Source: Lewinellaceae bacterium
GTDB lineage: Bacteria; Bacteroidota; Bacteroidia; Chitinophagales; Saprospiraceae
Assembly: GCA_020636155.1 (NCBI GenBank)
Contig: JACJYM010000012.1
Location: 1 to 64,000 of the forward strand
Length of the DNA: 64,000 bases
Reading direction: 5' to 3'
The translations under genes and the position numbers were made by a program. Positions 1 through 6,621 of the stretch are shown here, in pieces; positions within the stretch are counted from its first letter, which is position 1; each line of letters opens with the position of its first letter. Under the pieces are notes generated by a model. It saw only the letters and a list, made by a program, of their open reading frames with translations, had not been told where the DNA came from and searched no databases.

Positions 1-77
1 GAGTTAGTGGTAATTTTACAGAACCGCTCCCAAACCGAGACTCAAAATCCAAAATTGAAATTTTAAGAGTGAAAAAC

Positions 78-107
78 TTGTGTAGTTACCAAATTTTGGT
101 AACTTTG
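78..107 (+). promoter_or_regulatory. parDE promoter with overlapping palindromic operator
   Basis: A TTG at 78-80 and TAACTTTG at 100-107, 19 bp apart, match the Bacteroidota sigma-ABfr pattern (TTG at -33, TANNTTTG at -7) and put the start of transcription just before the ATG at 124. A 21-bp near-perfect palindrome with 10-bp arms around one central base (84-104) fills the space between the two boxes and covers half of the -7 box. ParD antitoxins are ribbon-helix-helix repressors that autoregulate, so this is the natural operator. Seen: the boxes and the dyad. Inferred: binding by ParD. Confidence 0.72.
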
Positions 108-123
108 GAAAAAGATTAAAAAA

Positions 124-372
124 ATGAAAAATACATCAATATCGCTTGGAAACTATTTTGACCAATTTGTTAGTAGCCAAGTTTCAGCAGGACGCTATAA
201 AAACGTCAGTGAAGTTATTCGTGCAGGACTTCGACTTTTAGAAGATGAAGAAAGCAAAACTGTTGCATTAAGAGCAGCTATTCAGAAAGGATTGGACAGT
301 CCCCGAGTTGAAAATTTTGACTTTGAAGAAAACTTAAAAAGACTAAAAGCAGAAAAAAGAAAAAATGGCTAA
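124..372 (+). CDS. parD: ParD-family antitoxin
   Basis: The 82-residue product is a typical ParD/CopG antitoxin. Its N-terminal half (about residues 1-45, with the conserved YKNVSEVIRAGLRLLE stretch) is a ribbon-helix-helix DNA-binding domain. The charged C-terminal tail would wrap around and neutralise the toxin. The ATG lies a few bases downstream of the predicted transcription start, and the 3' end overlaps the toxin gene by 8 bp (365-372), the usual coupled layout. It acts in the cytoplasm as antidote and as repressor of its own operon through the palindrome at 84-104. This is the first unit of the cassette array, and the repeat that follows (R1) starts 19 bp after the toxin gene. Confidence 0.93.
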   Translation: MKNTSISLGNYFDQFVSSQVSAGRYKNVSEVIRAGLRLLEDEESKTVALRAAIQKGLDSPRVENFDFEENLKRLKAEKRKNG

Positions 373-664
373 AGTTATCTTAAGGCAAGGAGCCATTGAT
401 GACTTGAATGATATTTGGACTTATACATTTGAGGAATGGTCGGAAAAGCAGGCTGACAGATATTACGCAACATTAAAGTTTGCTTGTATGCAAATTGGAG
501 AAAATCCCGAACTTGGGAAAGAATATGAAGGGATAAACCGCAACTTGCTTGGACTAAGAACGGGGAGACATATAATCTTTTACCAAGTTGCAACAGAAAA
601 TGAAATTGAAGTAATTAGAATTTTACACGAACGAATGGACTTAATAAACAGACTAAACGAATAA
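365..664 (+). CDS. parE: ParE/RelE-superfamily toxin
   Basis: The 99-residue protein has the ParE plasmid-stabilisation fold. The N-terminal stretch AIDDLNDIWTYTFEEW corresponds to the two helices, the middle carries the conserved NPELGK turn, and the C-terminal half holds the LRTGRHIIFYQV strand and the IEVIRILHERMD strand typical of ParE. Classical ParE toxins poison DNA gyrase, whereas RelE relatives cleave mRNA on the ribosome. The sequence favours ParE, but the target cannot be assigned from sequence alone. It starts with ATG inside the end of parD, has normal length and appears intact, so the module is probably functional. Confidence 0.92.
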   Translation: MAKVILRQGAIDDLNDIWTYTFEEWSEKQADRYYATLKFACMQIGENPELGKEYEGINRNLLGLRTGRHIIFYQVATENEIEVIRILHERMDLINRLNE

Positions 665-682
665 AAAATTGCCACCAAATAT

Positions 683-1009
683 ATAAGCCTTCTTATGGTC
701 TGCAAGACCCAGCATGAAGCCTGTGTCAATGATCTCCGAGTTCTACTCGGGATTGTGCTGAGTCCCGAGTAGAACTCGAGGACAGATTTCTGTCGCCCAG
801 CTTGTCAGTTATTAATGGATTCCAATTAAAAACCTATAAAAAATTAGTCATACTTTTCAAAAATCCCTATCTTAGATAAAAATAGTAATACACTCAAAAA
901 AGAATATCTTAATCACCGCAGCTGTCTTACTGAAATACAAATTCCGCCAAATTTAGTCATGTGGTTCAGCTAGAAGATTCGGGTGGTGGTGTTTGTATTC
1001 CTTTGAGTT
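683..1009. repeat. Cassette-array repeat R1
   Basis: First visible copy of the complex intergenic repeat of the array. The 5' part (from about 685) contains GGTCTGCAAGACCC and ends in a strong hairpin: 16-bp perfect arms (737-752 and 763-778) around a 10-nt loop. It is followed by the palindrome GACAGATTTCTGTC (781-794). Positions 778-823 are identical to 1708-1753 in R2 (46 bp). The 3' end (973-1009, 37 bp) is also identical to R2 (1918-1954) and stops at GAGTT, after which all copies diverge. No ORF is present in this 409-bp gap. Confidence 0.85.
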
Positions 1010-1027
1010 CACACCAATAAAATAAAT

Positions 1028-1060
1028 TTGATAATGTGATTACAAAGTAATAACTTTGTA
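1028..1060 (+). promoter_or_regulatory. mazEF promoter with overlapping palindromic operator
   Basis: A TTG at 1028-1030 and TAACTTTG at 1051-1058 are 20 bp apart, matching the Bacteroidota -33/-7 pattern. Transcription would begin about 10 nt before the ATG at 1074. A dyad with perfect 8-bp arms (TACAAAGT 1041-1048 and ACTTTGTA 1053-1060, 4-bp centre) covers the -7 box. This suits autorepression by the AbrB-type antitoxin encoded just downstream. It lies immediately after the R1 boundary, so the cassette carries its own promoter. Confidence 0.7.
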
Positions 1061-1073
1061 GAAAATTGTTTTC

Positions 1074-1313
1074 ATGCAAACTAAAATAATACAAATAGGA
1101 AATTCAAAGGGATTACGATTAAGTAAAACCATTTTAGAAAAATATGATATTGGTGAAATGGTAAATATGCGAATGGAAGAAAATTTCATAATAATAGAAC
1201 CAATATCGAAACCAAGAAACAATTGGGCCAAGTCTTTTCAGGAAATGCATAATAAAGGACATGACGAATTGTTTATTGATGATATTTTCGAAGAAGAATC
1301 AAATTGGGAATGA
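1074..1313 (+). CDS. mazE: MazE-type (AbrB-fold) antitoxin
   Basis: The 79-residue protein opens with the swapped-hairpin AbrB/MazE DNA-binding motif (KIIQIGNSKGLRLSKTIL, residues 4-21), followed by a beta strand (FIIIEPI). An acidic tail (DELFIDDIFEEES) of the kind that occupies the MazF RNA-binding groove closes it. It would neutralise the downstream toxin and repress the operon through the dyad at 1041-1060. The gene overlaps the toxin start by the ATGA at 1310-1313, which indicates translational coupling. Family assignment is firm; the autoregulation is inferred from the operator position. Confidence 0.92.
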   Translation: MQTKIIQIGNSKGLRLSKTILEKYDIGEMVNMRMEENFIIIEPISKPRNNWAKSFQEMHNKGHDELFIDDIFEEESNWE

Positions 1314-1633
1314 GGGTTAATCAATATGAAATAGTACTTGTTAATTTAGAACCAACATTAGGAAGCGAAGTAAATAAGACACGGCCATGTGTGGTAGTTT
1401 CGCCTGATGAAATGAACCACTATTTAAAAACAATCGTAATTATTCCGATAACATCAACAATTAAGGAATATCCCACAAGAATAAAAATATCAACTCAAGA
1501 TGTAAAAGGAATGGCAGCAGTAGATCAAATAAGAACAATTGATAAACTAAGAATCGTTAAAATTATTGGAACACTTAAACTCGAAACAATAGAACAAATT
1601 AAGAGAACGATTGATGAAACTTATGTCAAATAA
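1310..1633 (+). CDS. mazF: MazF/PemK-family endoribonuclease toxin
   Basis: The product (107 residues from the ATG at 1310) shows the MazF/PemK signature: YEIVLVNLEPTLGSEVNKTRPCVVVS at the N-terminus, with the conserved Gly-Ser-Glu and Lys-x-Arg-Pro, then the IIPITST strand, and the late motif MAAVDQIRTIDKLRI. MazF enzymes are sequence-specific mRNA interferases. A TTG two codons upstream (1304) is possible, but the ATG overlapping the antitoxin stop as ATGA is the better start. Length and motifs are complete, so the toxin should be active. The cut sequence cannot be predicted. Confidence 0.93.
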   Translation: MRVNQYEIVLVNLEPTLGSEVNKTRPCVVVSPDEMNHYLKTIVIIPITSTIKEYPTRIKISTQDVKGMAAVDQIRTIDKLRIVKIIGTLKLETIEQIKRTIDETYVK

Positions 1634-1651
1634 ACAATACTGGTGAGAATA

Positions 1652-1954
1652 TAAAAGGCTTCGTGTAGTCGGCAAGTCTCGGCTTGAAGTCGGTGTTCTT
1701 CAAACTTGAGGACAGATTTCTGTCGCCCAGCTTGTCAGTTATTAATGGATTCCTAAATTTATTAAATCAAAAATACCTCCTACAACTTACTTTTCCTACT
1801 CAAAAAATCCCTACCTTAGACAAAAAATAGTAATATACTCAAAAAAGAATATCTTAATCACTGCAGATTTCACGCTGAAATACAAACACCAACATTATTA
1901 GGTAAGAGTCACAGCATGAAGATTCGGGTGGTGGTGTTTGTATTCCTTTGAGTT
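1652..1954. repeat. Cassette-array repeat R2
   Basis: Second copy, in the same orientation as R1. It begins with GGCTTCGTGTAGTCGGCAAG, has only a short stem where R1 has its 16-bp hairpin, and then the GACAGATTTCTGTC palindrome (1711-1724). Its 3' end forms the best-preserved terminal hairpin: AATACAAACACC (1879-1890) pairs perfectly with GGTGTTTGTATT (1933-1944). It stops at GAGTT (1950-1954). It fills most of the gap between mazF and the next antitoxin, and no gene is seen in it. Confidence 0.87.
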
Positions 1955-2007
1955 ATGGGCAATTGCACAAAGACATTTAGGATAATTTAAGATGGATAAA
2001 AAATATG

Positions 2008-2015
2008 TATCTTTG
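2008..2015 (+). promoter_or_regulatory. Candidate -7 box of the third toxin-antitoxin cassette
   Basis: TATCTTTG fits the Bacteroidota -7 consensus TANNTTTG and lies 17 bp before the ATG at 2033, giving a very short leader. No clear TTG is found at the matching -33 position; only a T-rich stretch near 1985 is present, so the call rests on the -7 box alone. Confidence 0.5.
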
Positions 2016-2032
2016 TTTAAATAATTATAAAA

Positions 2033-2269
2033 ATGGAGACATTAGAACTGAGACATATAATCACTGAAAAACTTACTCATATTGATGACGTTTCCTTTTT
2101 AAATGCAATAAAAACGATAATTGAAAGTAAAGTATCCGAAGGAACTTATAAACTTAGTGATTATCAAAAAAATCGTATAGATTCAGCTAGGGAACAACTA
2201 AAAAATAAGCAGACTATTTCTCATGATGATTTGCAAAAAGAGATAGGTCAATGGTTAAGCTCAAAATAG
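2033..2269 (+). CDS. Probable antitoxin of a RelE/ParE-type module
   Basis: The 78-residue protein is highly helical and charged, without a recognisable HTH or RHH motif. Its form (METLELRHIITEKL, then a long helix, then a polar linker DSAREQLKNKQ, then HDDLQKEIGQWL) is that of the small antitoxins that precede RelE/ParE-like toxins in many Bacteroidota. It overlaps the toxin gene by 19 bp (2251-2269). It should bind the toxin, but because the downstream toxin is interrupted by a stop, it may now be an orphan antitoxin. Assignment rests mainly on gene context and general form. Confidence 0.72.
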   Translation: METLELRHIITEKLTHIDDVSFLNAIKTIIESKVSEGTYKLSDYQKNRIDSAREQLKNKQTISHDDLQKEIGQWLSSK

Positions 2270-2562
2270 ATTGGTCGGTTGAAGCTAGGTTGGATTTAAT
2301 TGACATTTTAGACTACTATATAAAGCGTAATAAGTCAAATATATATAGCACTAAGTTAAATGCAAAGATAAATAAGAGTATAAAATTAATAAGCAAAAAT
2401 CCTTTTCTTGGGATTCCTACAGACTATGTTTCTGTAAGAGCATTAATAACTGGGGAATATTAAATTATTTATGAAATATTTGATCAATTAATTTTAATAA
2501 TCATGATTTGGGATTGTCGAAGAGATCCAAAAGATAAAATAATTAACCGAAGAATAAAATAA
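2251..2562 (+). pseudogene. RelE/ParE-family toxin interrupted by an in-frame TAA
   Basis: Reading starts at the ATG at 2251 and gives 70 residues of a RelE/ParE-like toxin (KIDWSVEARLDLIDILDYY helices, then NPFLGIPTD, then VRALITGEY), then a TAA at 2461-2463. The same frame continues without another stop to 2560-2562 and encodes the missing C-terminal strands (IIYEIFDQLILIIMIWDCRR), which end such toxins normally. The expected codon at the break is Lys (AAA), so a single A-to-T change explains it. The truncated product lacks the two C-terminal strands and would probably be inactive. Readthrough or a sequencing error are the alternatives. Confidence 0.85.
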
Positions 2563-2578
2563 ATGTAACTGGCCATAT

Positions 2579-2857
2579 TAAATAAGCCTTCCTATGGTCT
2601 GCAAGACCCAGCATGAAGCCTGAGTTCTTCAAACTCAAGGACGGTTTACTGTCGCCTAGCTTATAAGTTATATGTAGATTCCAATTATTTTTAAAACCAA
2701 TAATCCTTTCAAAAAGCACTCAACCTACTCAAAAAATCCCTACCTTAGACAAAAAATAATAAGACACACTTCAAAAGGCATACTCTAATCATTGCAACAG
2801 TCACACTGAAATGCAAACAATGTGGATTTTAGAGCAGTGAAAGTGTAGATTTGGGTT
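2579..2857. repeat. Cassette-array repeat R3 (degenerate 3' end)
   Basis: The 5' part closely matches R1 (AATAAGCCTTC-TATGGTCTGCAAGACCCAGCATGAAGCCTG, one base different). It has a short stem GAGTTCTTCAAACTC, a variant of the GACAG palindrome (GGACGGTTTACTGTCGCC) and the shared CTACCTTAGACAAAAAATA block. The terminal hairpin is degenerate: ATGCAAACAATG on the left and GATTTGGGTT at the end in place of GTATTCCTTTGAGTT. It separates the third toxin-antitoxin unit from the subtilase gene. No gene is seen in it. Confidence 0.8.
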
Positions 2858-2912
2858 ATAATTATTGAGAAGAATATACCATTTTTGTAATAAATATTTA
2901 GATCAAAATATC

Positions 2913-4559
2913 ATGAAGCAAATAACAATTCTATTAATTAGTTTTATCCTCTCAAGTAACATTTTATCGCAGGATACAGACCATTACTCCAAAAACGAAC
3001 TAATCGTAAAATTCAATCAAAAATCAGTCGTAGATCTTAGAAATTGCTTAAGCAATAATAAGTTTGAAAACGTAGAATTGGATTTTCTAAATAGTAAGCA
3101 TGAGCTTTATAAGATTAAGTCAATTGGAAGTAAGAAAATTAGTAATACATACATTCTAGAATTTAAAACCAATCAAGACATAATCGATTTAGTGGAAATA
3201 TATGACAATACAGGTTTATTTGAATATGTTGAACCAAATTTTATTGGTTCTGGCGGTGGAAAACAAGGTTTAGTTGAAACATTTCCTACTGATACTTATT
3301 TTTATAGGCAATGGGGCCTGTATAATGATGGTTCATTTTCGTTAGCTTCCGCCCTCAATGATGCGGATATTGATATGGAATTGGCTTGGGATATAGAACA
3401 GGGAAGTTCTTCAATCACTATTGCAGTTTTAGATTCTGGACTCAAATTGAATCATCCGGAATTTAATGGCAGAGTTTGGGAAAATAGCAATGAGGAATCT
3501 AATAATTTAGATGATGACAACAATGGCTATATCGATGATTTTCGGGGATGGGATTTTGCGAATAACGATAATGACCCTACTGACGACTATGGTCACGGAA
3601 CAAATGTGACTGGAATTATTGGCGCTAATGCAAATAATAATATTGGATACGCTGGGGTAGATTGGAATTCTAAATTGATGATTTGTAAAATATTAGATCA
3701 GAATAATTTGGGATATTATTCATGGTGGGTAGAAGCCATTTATTACGCTGTAGACAATGGCGCCAAGGTAATAAATATGTCAGTAGGGGGTTCATCTTTT
3801 TCCAACGCATTACAATCAGCAATCAACTATGCTCATGACAATGGAGTAACTATAGTCGCTTGCATGATGAATGAAAACAATAGTGTGACTTACTATCCGG
3901 CTGGCTTTCAAAACACTATTGCAGTTGGATCGATAAATCCTGACAATAAGCGTTCTTCACCATTTTTTTGGAATTCTGCTAGTGGAAGTAATTATGGCAA
4001 TCATATAGACGTGGTCGCACCAGGTAATTTTATATATGGTCTTAGTTATCAATCTAATACGAATTACAATACTTACTGGGGCGGTACCTCCCAAGCAACC
4101 CCATTGGTAACTGGCTTAGCAGCATTGCTTTTGGCTCAAGATGCGAATAGAACGCCGGATGATATTAGGACTATAATAAGATCAACAGCAGAAGATCAAG
4201 TAGGAAGTCCTTCTGAAGACATCAAAGGATTTGATAAATATTATGGTTATGGAAGAATTAATGCACATAAGGCGTTGTTACATCAAACGGTTGGTATTTC
4301 CGATAACCGAATTGAAGATAAAAACCTTATGATGTATCCTAATCCCACTTCTGGATTTTTAGTTTTAAGAAGTGACGAAGGTATAAGTAATGTTAAAATT
4401 CACAATATATCAGGCAAAGAGATTTATAAAAAACAGTTTGAAACGGAACAAAATTTTATAGAAATTGATATTTCTAATTTATCTTCTGGAATGTACATAA
4501 TAAATGTTTCAGATAAAAATGATAAAAATATTCAATCTAAAAAGTTATTTATAGAGTAA
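2913..4559 (+). CDS. Secreted subtilisin-like (S8) serine protease with T9SS sorting domain
   Basis: Starting at the ATG at 2913 gives a signal peptide (MKQITILLISFILSSNILSQ) and 548 residues; the reading frame opens 48 bp earlier, but that start would bury the signal. An N-terminal propeptide-like region (about 30-110) precedes the S8 catalytic domain, where the triad is visible: Asp174 (AVLDSG), His228 (GHGTNVTG) and Ser393 (GGTSQATP). The last 75 residues (from YPNPTSG) are a type A T9SS C-terminal domain, so the enzyme is exported through the outer membrane. An Asp-rich insertion (NNLDDDNNGYIDD) may bind Ca2+. It sits as a single gene between repeats R3 and R4, an unusual cargo for a cassette. 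Substrate unknown. Confidence 0.92.
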   Translation: MKQITILLISFILSSNILSQDTDHYSKNELIVKFNQKSVVDLRNCLSNNKFENVELDFLNSKHELYKIKSIGSKKISNTYILEFKTNQDIIDLVEIYDNTGLFEYVEPNFIGSGGGKQGLVETFPTDTYFYRQWGLYNDGSFSLASALNDADIDMELAWDIEQGSSSITIAVLDSGLKLNHPEFNGRVWENSNEESNNLDDDNNGYIDDFRGWDFANNDNDPTDDYGHGTNVTGIIGANANNNIGYAGVDWNSKLMICKILDQNNLGYYSWWVEAIYYAVDNGAKVINMSVGGSSFSNALQSAINYAHDNGVTIVACMMNENNSVTYYPAGFQNTIAVGSINPDNKRSSPFFWNSASGSNYGNHIDVVAPGNFIYGLSYQSNTNYNTYWGGTSQATPLVTGLAALLLAQDANRTPDDIRTIIRSTAEDQVGSPSEDIKGFDKYYGYGRINAHKALLHQTVGISDNRIEDKNLMMYPNPTSGFLVLRSDEGISNVKIHNISGKEIYKKQFETEQNFIEIDISNLSSGMYIINVSDKNDKNIQSKKLFIE

Positions 4560-4859
4560 ATAAAAATAAAACAATTGAGACTTTGTGCTACCGCGAGGAT
4601 TTACAAATGTACCAGTAAACTGTATTTTAAGGTAGAGAAATCTTGATTTTTTAAATAAAATTCTGAACCAGATAATTATCAGAATGGTCATCTGCCACAA
4701 GTTGATTCAAACTTTAATTTTCCCGAAATTAATGGAATCACCGGTTGCCTTTATCGTATTAAATCAAGGAATCTAAATAATTTCAAATTCTCAAAAATAC
4801 TTTTGATTGTTTTTATTAGATATACCTAACTGTCAAAAACGTTCTGTTATGATAAAAAC
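4560..4859. other. Non-coding spacer before R4, possible gene remnant
   Basis: This stretch of about 300 bp lacks the 5' half of the repeat and holds no convincing gene. One frame stays open for about 54 codons (roughly 4668-4829, with NYQNGHLPQVDSNFNFPEI) but has no start codon and no recognisable similarity; it may be the tail of a lost cassette gene. No promoter or terminator was recognised. Confidence 0.4.
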
Positions 4860-5038
4860 TTCTCAAAAATCACTTAATCCTTTCAAAAAAGCCTACCTTA
4901 GACAAAAAATAACAAGACACACTTCAAAAGGAATACCCTATACGATGTAGATTTCATGCTGAATTACCAACACCAACATTATTAAGTAAGTGGTTCAGCT
5001 TGAAGATTCAGGTGGAGGTGTTTGTATTCCTTTGAGTT
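4860..5038. repeat. Cassette-array repeat R4 (3' half only)
   Basis: This copy has only the 3' half of the repeat: the CTTAATCCTTTCAAAAA and CCTACCTTAGACAAAAAATA blocks, then the terminal structure with CAACACCAACATTATTAAGTAAG and GGTGTTTGTATTCC, ending at GAGTT (5034-5038). GCTGAA (4958-4963) can pair with TTCAGC (4994-4999), a helix that competes with the long terminal stem. The 5' half with its palindromes is missing, so the two halves may be separable modules. Confidence 0.8.
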
Positions 5039-5061
5039 AACGATTAGCATAACAAACTGAA

Positions 5062-5547
5062 ATGGATATAAAAGTAGATTGGAATGTAATAAGAAGGCAT
5101 TTTAATAAAAGTTTTAGTTCAAACTTTTATGTTTCAGTCGCTTCAGTTGATGTTGAAAATAATCCAACCGTGACACCAATCGGTTCATTGTTTTTGAATG
5201 ACAATCAAACCGGATTCTATTTTGAAAAATTCCCTTCAAAACTACCAGAACATGTTATGACTAACCCAAAAGTATGCCTACTTGGTGTAAACAGTGGACG
5301 AATATTTTGGTTAAAAGGATTGTTCCGAGGAAAATTTACTGACTTTCCGGCAATGAAACTTTATGGAGAACTTGGTGAAAGAAGAAAAGCAACTGAAAAG
5401 GAAATTAATGGACTAAATCGAAGAATGAAAGCTACGAAAGGACTGAAAGGTAATACTTATTTATGGGGAAAAATGGAATTTGTCCGTGATATAAAGTTTA
5501 CGAAGGCTGAAAAAATCAACCTTGGTAAAATGACTGCAAATTTATAA
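5062..5547 (+). CDS. Pyridoxamine 5'-phosphate oxidase-family (FMN split-barrel) protein
   Basis: The 161-residue protein resembles the small flavin-binding split-barrel proteins of the pyridoxamine-phosphate-oxidase-like superfamily: FYVSVASVDVENNPTVTPIGSLFL near residues 23-46 (strands 1-2), GFYFEKFPSKLPEHV, then MTNPKVCLLGV, a common position for FMN-phosphate contacts. Members bind FMN or F420 and reduce or oxidise small molecules; the substrate cannot be inferred. The ATG at 5062 lies 24 bp after the R4 boundary, so the gene is the first of that cassette. No partner gene is intact nearby. Confidence 0.8.
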   Translation: MDIKVDWNVIRRHFNKSFSSNFYVSVASVDVENNPTVTPIGSLFLNDNQTGFYFEKFPSKLPEHVMTNPKVCLLGVNSGRIFWLKGLFRGKFTDFPAMKLYGELGERRKATEKEINGLNRRMKATKGLKGNTYLWGKMEFVRDIKFTKAEKINLGKMTANL

Positions 5548-5712
5548 ATAATAAAGCCGATACTTATTATATAGACTTAAGCAACTGGCTTTAAGAAAAT
5601 TTCAAAAAAAAAATTTGGAAAAATAAATGAATATAATTCTTTTGTAATACTACGACTGAAGTCTTTAGATTTGCTGATTTAGTCGCACATATTTGGATTT
5701 GGAGAGTTGAAG

Positions 5713-5886
5713 GGATAAAAAACTTAAAGAATTCAAGTCCATTATTAATATGGATAATATAGAAAAGTGGAGAACCAATGATGAACTAAAAAAATCGGGT
5801 GGGAAAAATTGAAATTTGACTTATACAACATCCAAACAGAACTGATAGAAAATAAATTTGATGATTATTCGGAAAATAAGGACTAA
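5713..5886 (+). pseudogene. Decayed coding remnant of unknown function
   Basis: The 451-bp gap between the oxidase-like gene and the next gene has coding character but no intact ORF. From about 5713 one frame reads DKKLKEFKSIINMDNIEKW and on to ELKKSGGKN followed by a stop. One base over, the text continues sensibly as WEKLKFDLYNIQTELIENKF to the stop at 5884-5886, so a frameshift lies near 5805. Upstream, FADLVAHIWIW-like text breaks off as well. The parent gene is not recognised. No repeat copy lies here, so this was probably the second gene of the R4 cassette. Confidence 0.45.
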
Positions 5887-5998
5887 GTACCTGAATGTTC
5901 TTATAAATATTTGGTATTCAGATTAATACACCTTGATATTTAACATATAGGACAAATAGTAATTACATTAAAATTATTGAAAACTTAAATCAATTACA

Positions 5999-6304
5999 AT
6001 GAAAAAGATTACAAGGATTTGGCACGGGATTACAAAAGCAGAACACGCAGACGAATACTTGAAATACATTGAAGCAACAGGTTTGACCGATTATCGGAAT
6101 GTCAAAGGGAATTTATCTGCAAAGATTTTACGTCGAATAGAGGATGATATTTGTCATTTTCTCACGGTTACAGAGTGGAACAATTTTGAAAGTATTAAAC
6201 AGTTTGCGGGCGAAAATTATGAAAAGGCGAGATATTATGACAAGGACAGGAAATATCTTTTAGAATTCGAGGAAAAGGTAATCCATTACGAAACATTTGA
6301 ATGA
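5999..6304 (+). CDS. ABM-like (antibiotic biosynthesis monooxygenase fold) protein
   Basis: The 101-residue protein has the dimeric alpha/beta-barrel pattern of the ABM superfamily: strand ITRIWHGIT, helix KAEHADEYLKYIEATG, strand SAKILRRIEDDICHFLTVTEW, helix NFESIKQFAGENYEKARYY, and a last strand EEKVIHYETFE. Such proteins are cofactor-free monooxygenases, haem-degrading enzymes or simply ligand-binding stress proteins. No catalytic residue set is decisive here, so the activity is unknown. It stands alone before R5, as a single-gene cassette. The ATG at 5999 is the only sensible start. Confidence 0.75.
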   Translation: MKKITRIWHGITKAEHADEYLKYIEATGLTDYRNVKGNLSAKILRRIEDDICHFLTVTEWNNFESIKQFAGENYEKARYYDKDRKYLLEFEEKVIHYETFE

Positions 6305-6320
6305 AAAACGTACAACAATA

Positions 6321-6600
6321 AATAAGACCTCGTGTGGTAGGCAAGTCCCGGAACGAAGCCGGTGTTCTTCATGCCGGAGGACAGATTTAAGTCGCCCAAT
6401 TCACCAGACATTAGTGGATTCTAATTAATAACCCTCTCAAAAATAACTTAATCCTTTCAAAAATCCCTACATTAGAAAATAAATAACAAAATACTCAAAA
6501 AGGAATACCCTAAGTGTTGTTGATGTCATACTAAATTACCAACACCAATATAATTAGATAAGTGTCGCAGCTTGAAGTTGGAATTCACTTTATTTATGAA
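6321..6600. repeat. Cassette-array repeat R5
   Basis: Copy beginning 17 bp after the preceding gene with AATAAGACCTCGTGTGGTAG and GGCAAGTCCCGG, then the stem region GTTCTTCATGCCGGAGGACAG, the decayed palindrome GACAGATTTAAGTC, and the CTTAATCCTTTCAAAAATCCCTACATTAG block. The terminal arms have drifted (ACCAACACCAATATAATTAG on the left, GAAGTTGGAATTCACTTTATTTATG on the right), so the end is less exact than in R1, R2 and R4. It is the last copy in the window. Confidence 0.78.
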
Positions 6601-6621
6601 CGAGAACAAAATTAAATAAAA

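Noticed and set aside
4668..4829. Open stretch of about 54 codons between the subtilase and R4
   Set aside because: No start codon and no family; in AT-rich DNA such a stretch can occur by chance. Listed only as a possible remnant.
683..6600. Canonical integron attC sites in the array
   Set aside because: The repeats end in GAGTT followed by TAGTGG-, CACACC-, ATGGGC- or AACGAT-like text; GTTRRRY is not kept and the paired RYYYAAC is not found at the other side. I call it integron-like only.
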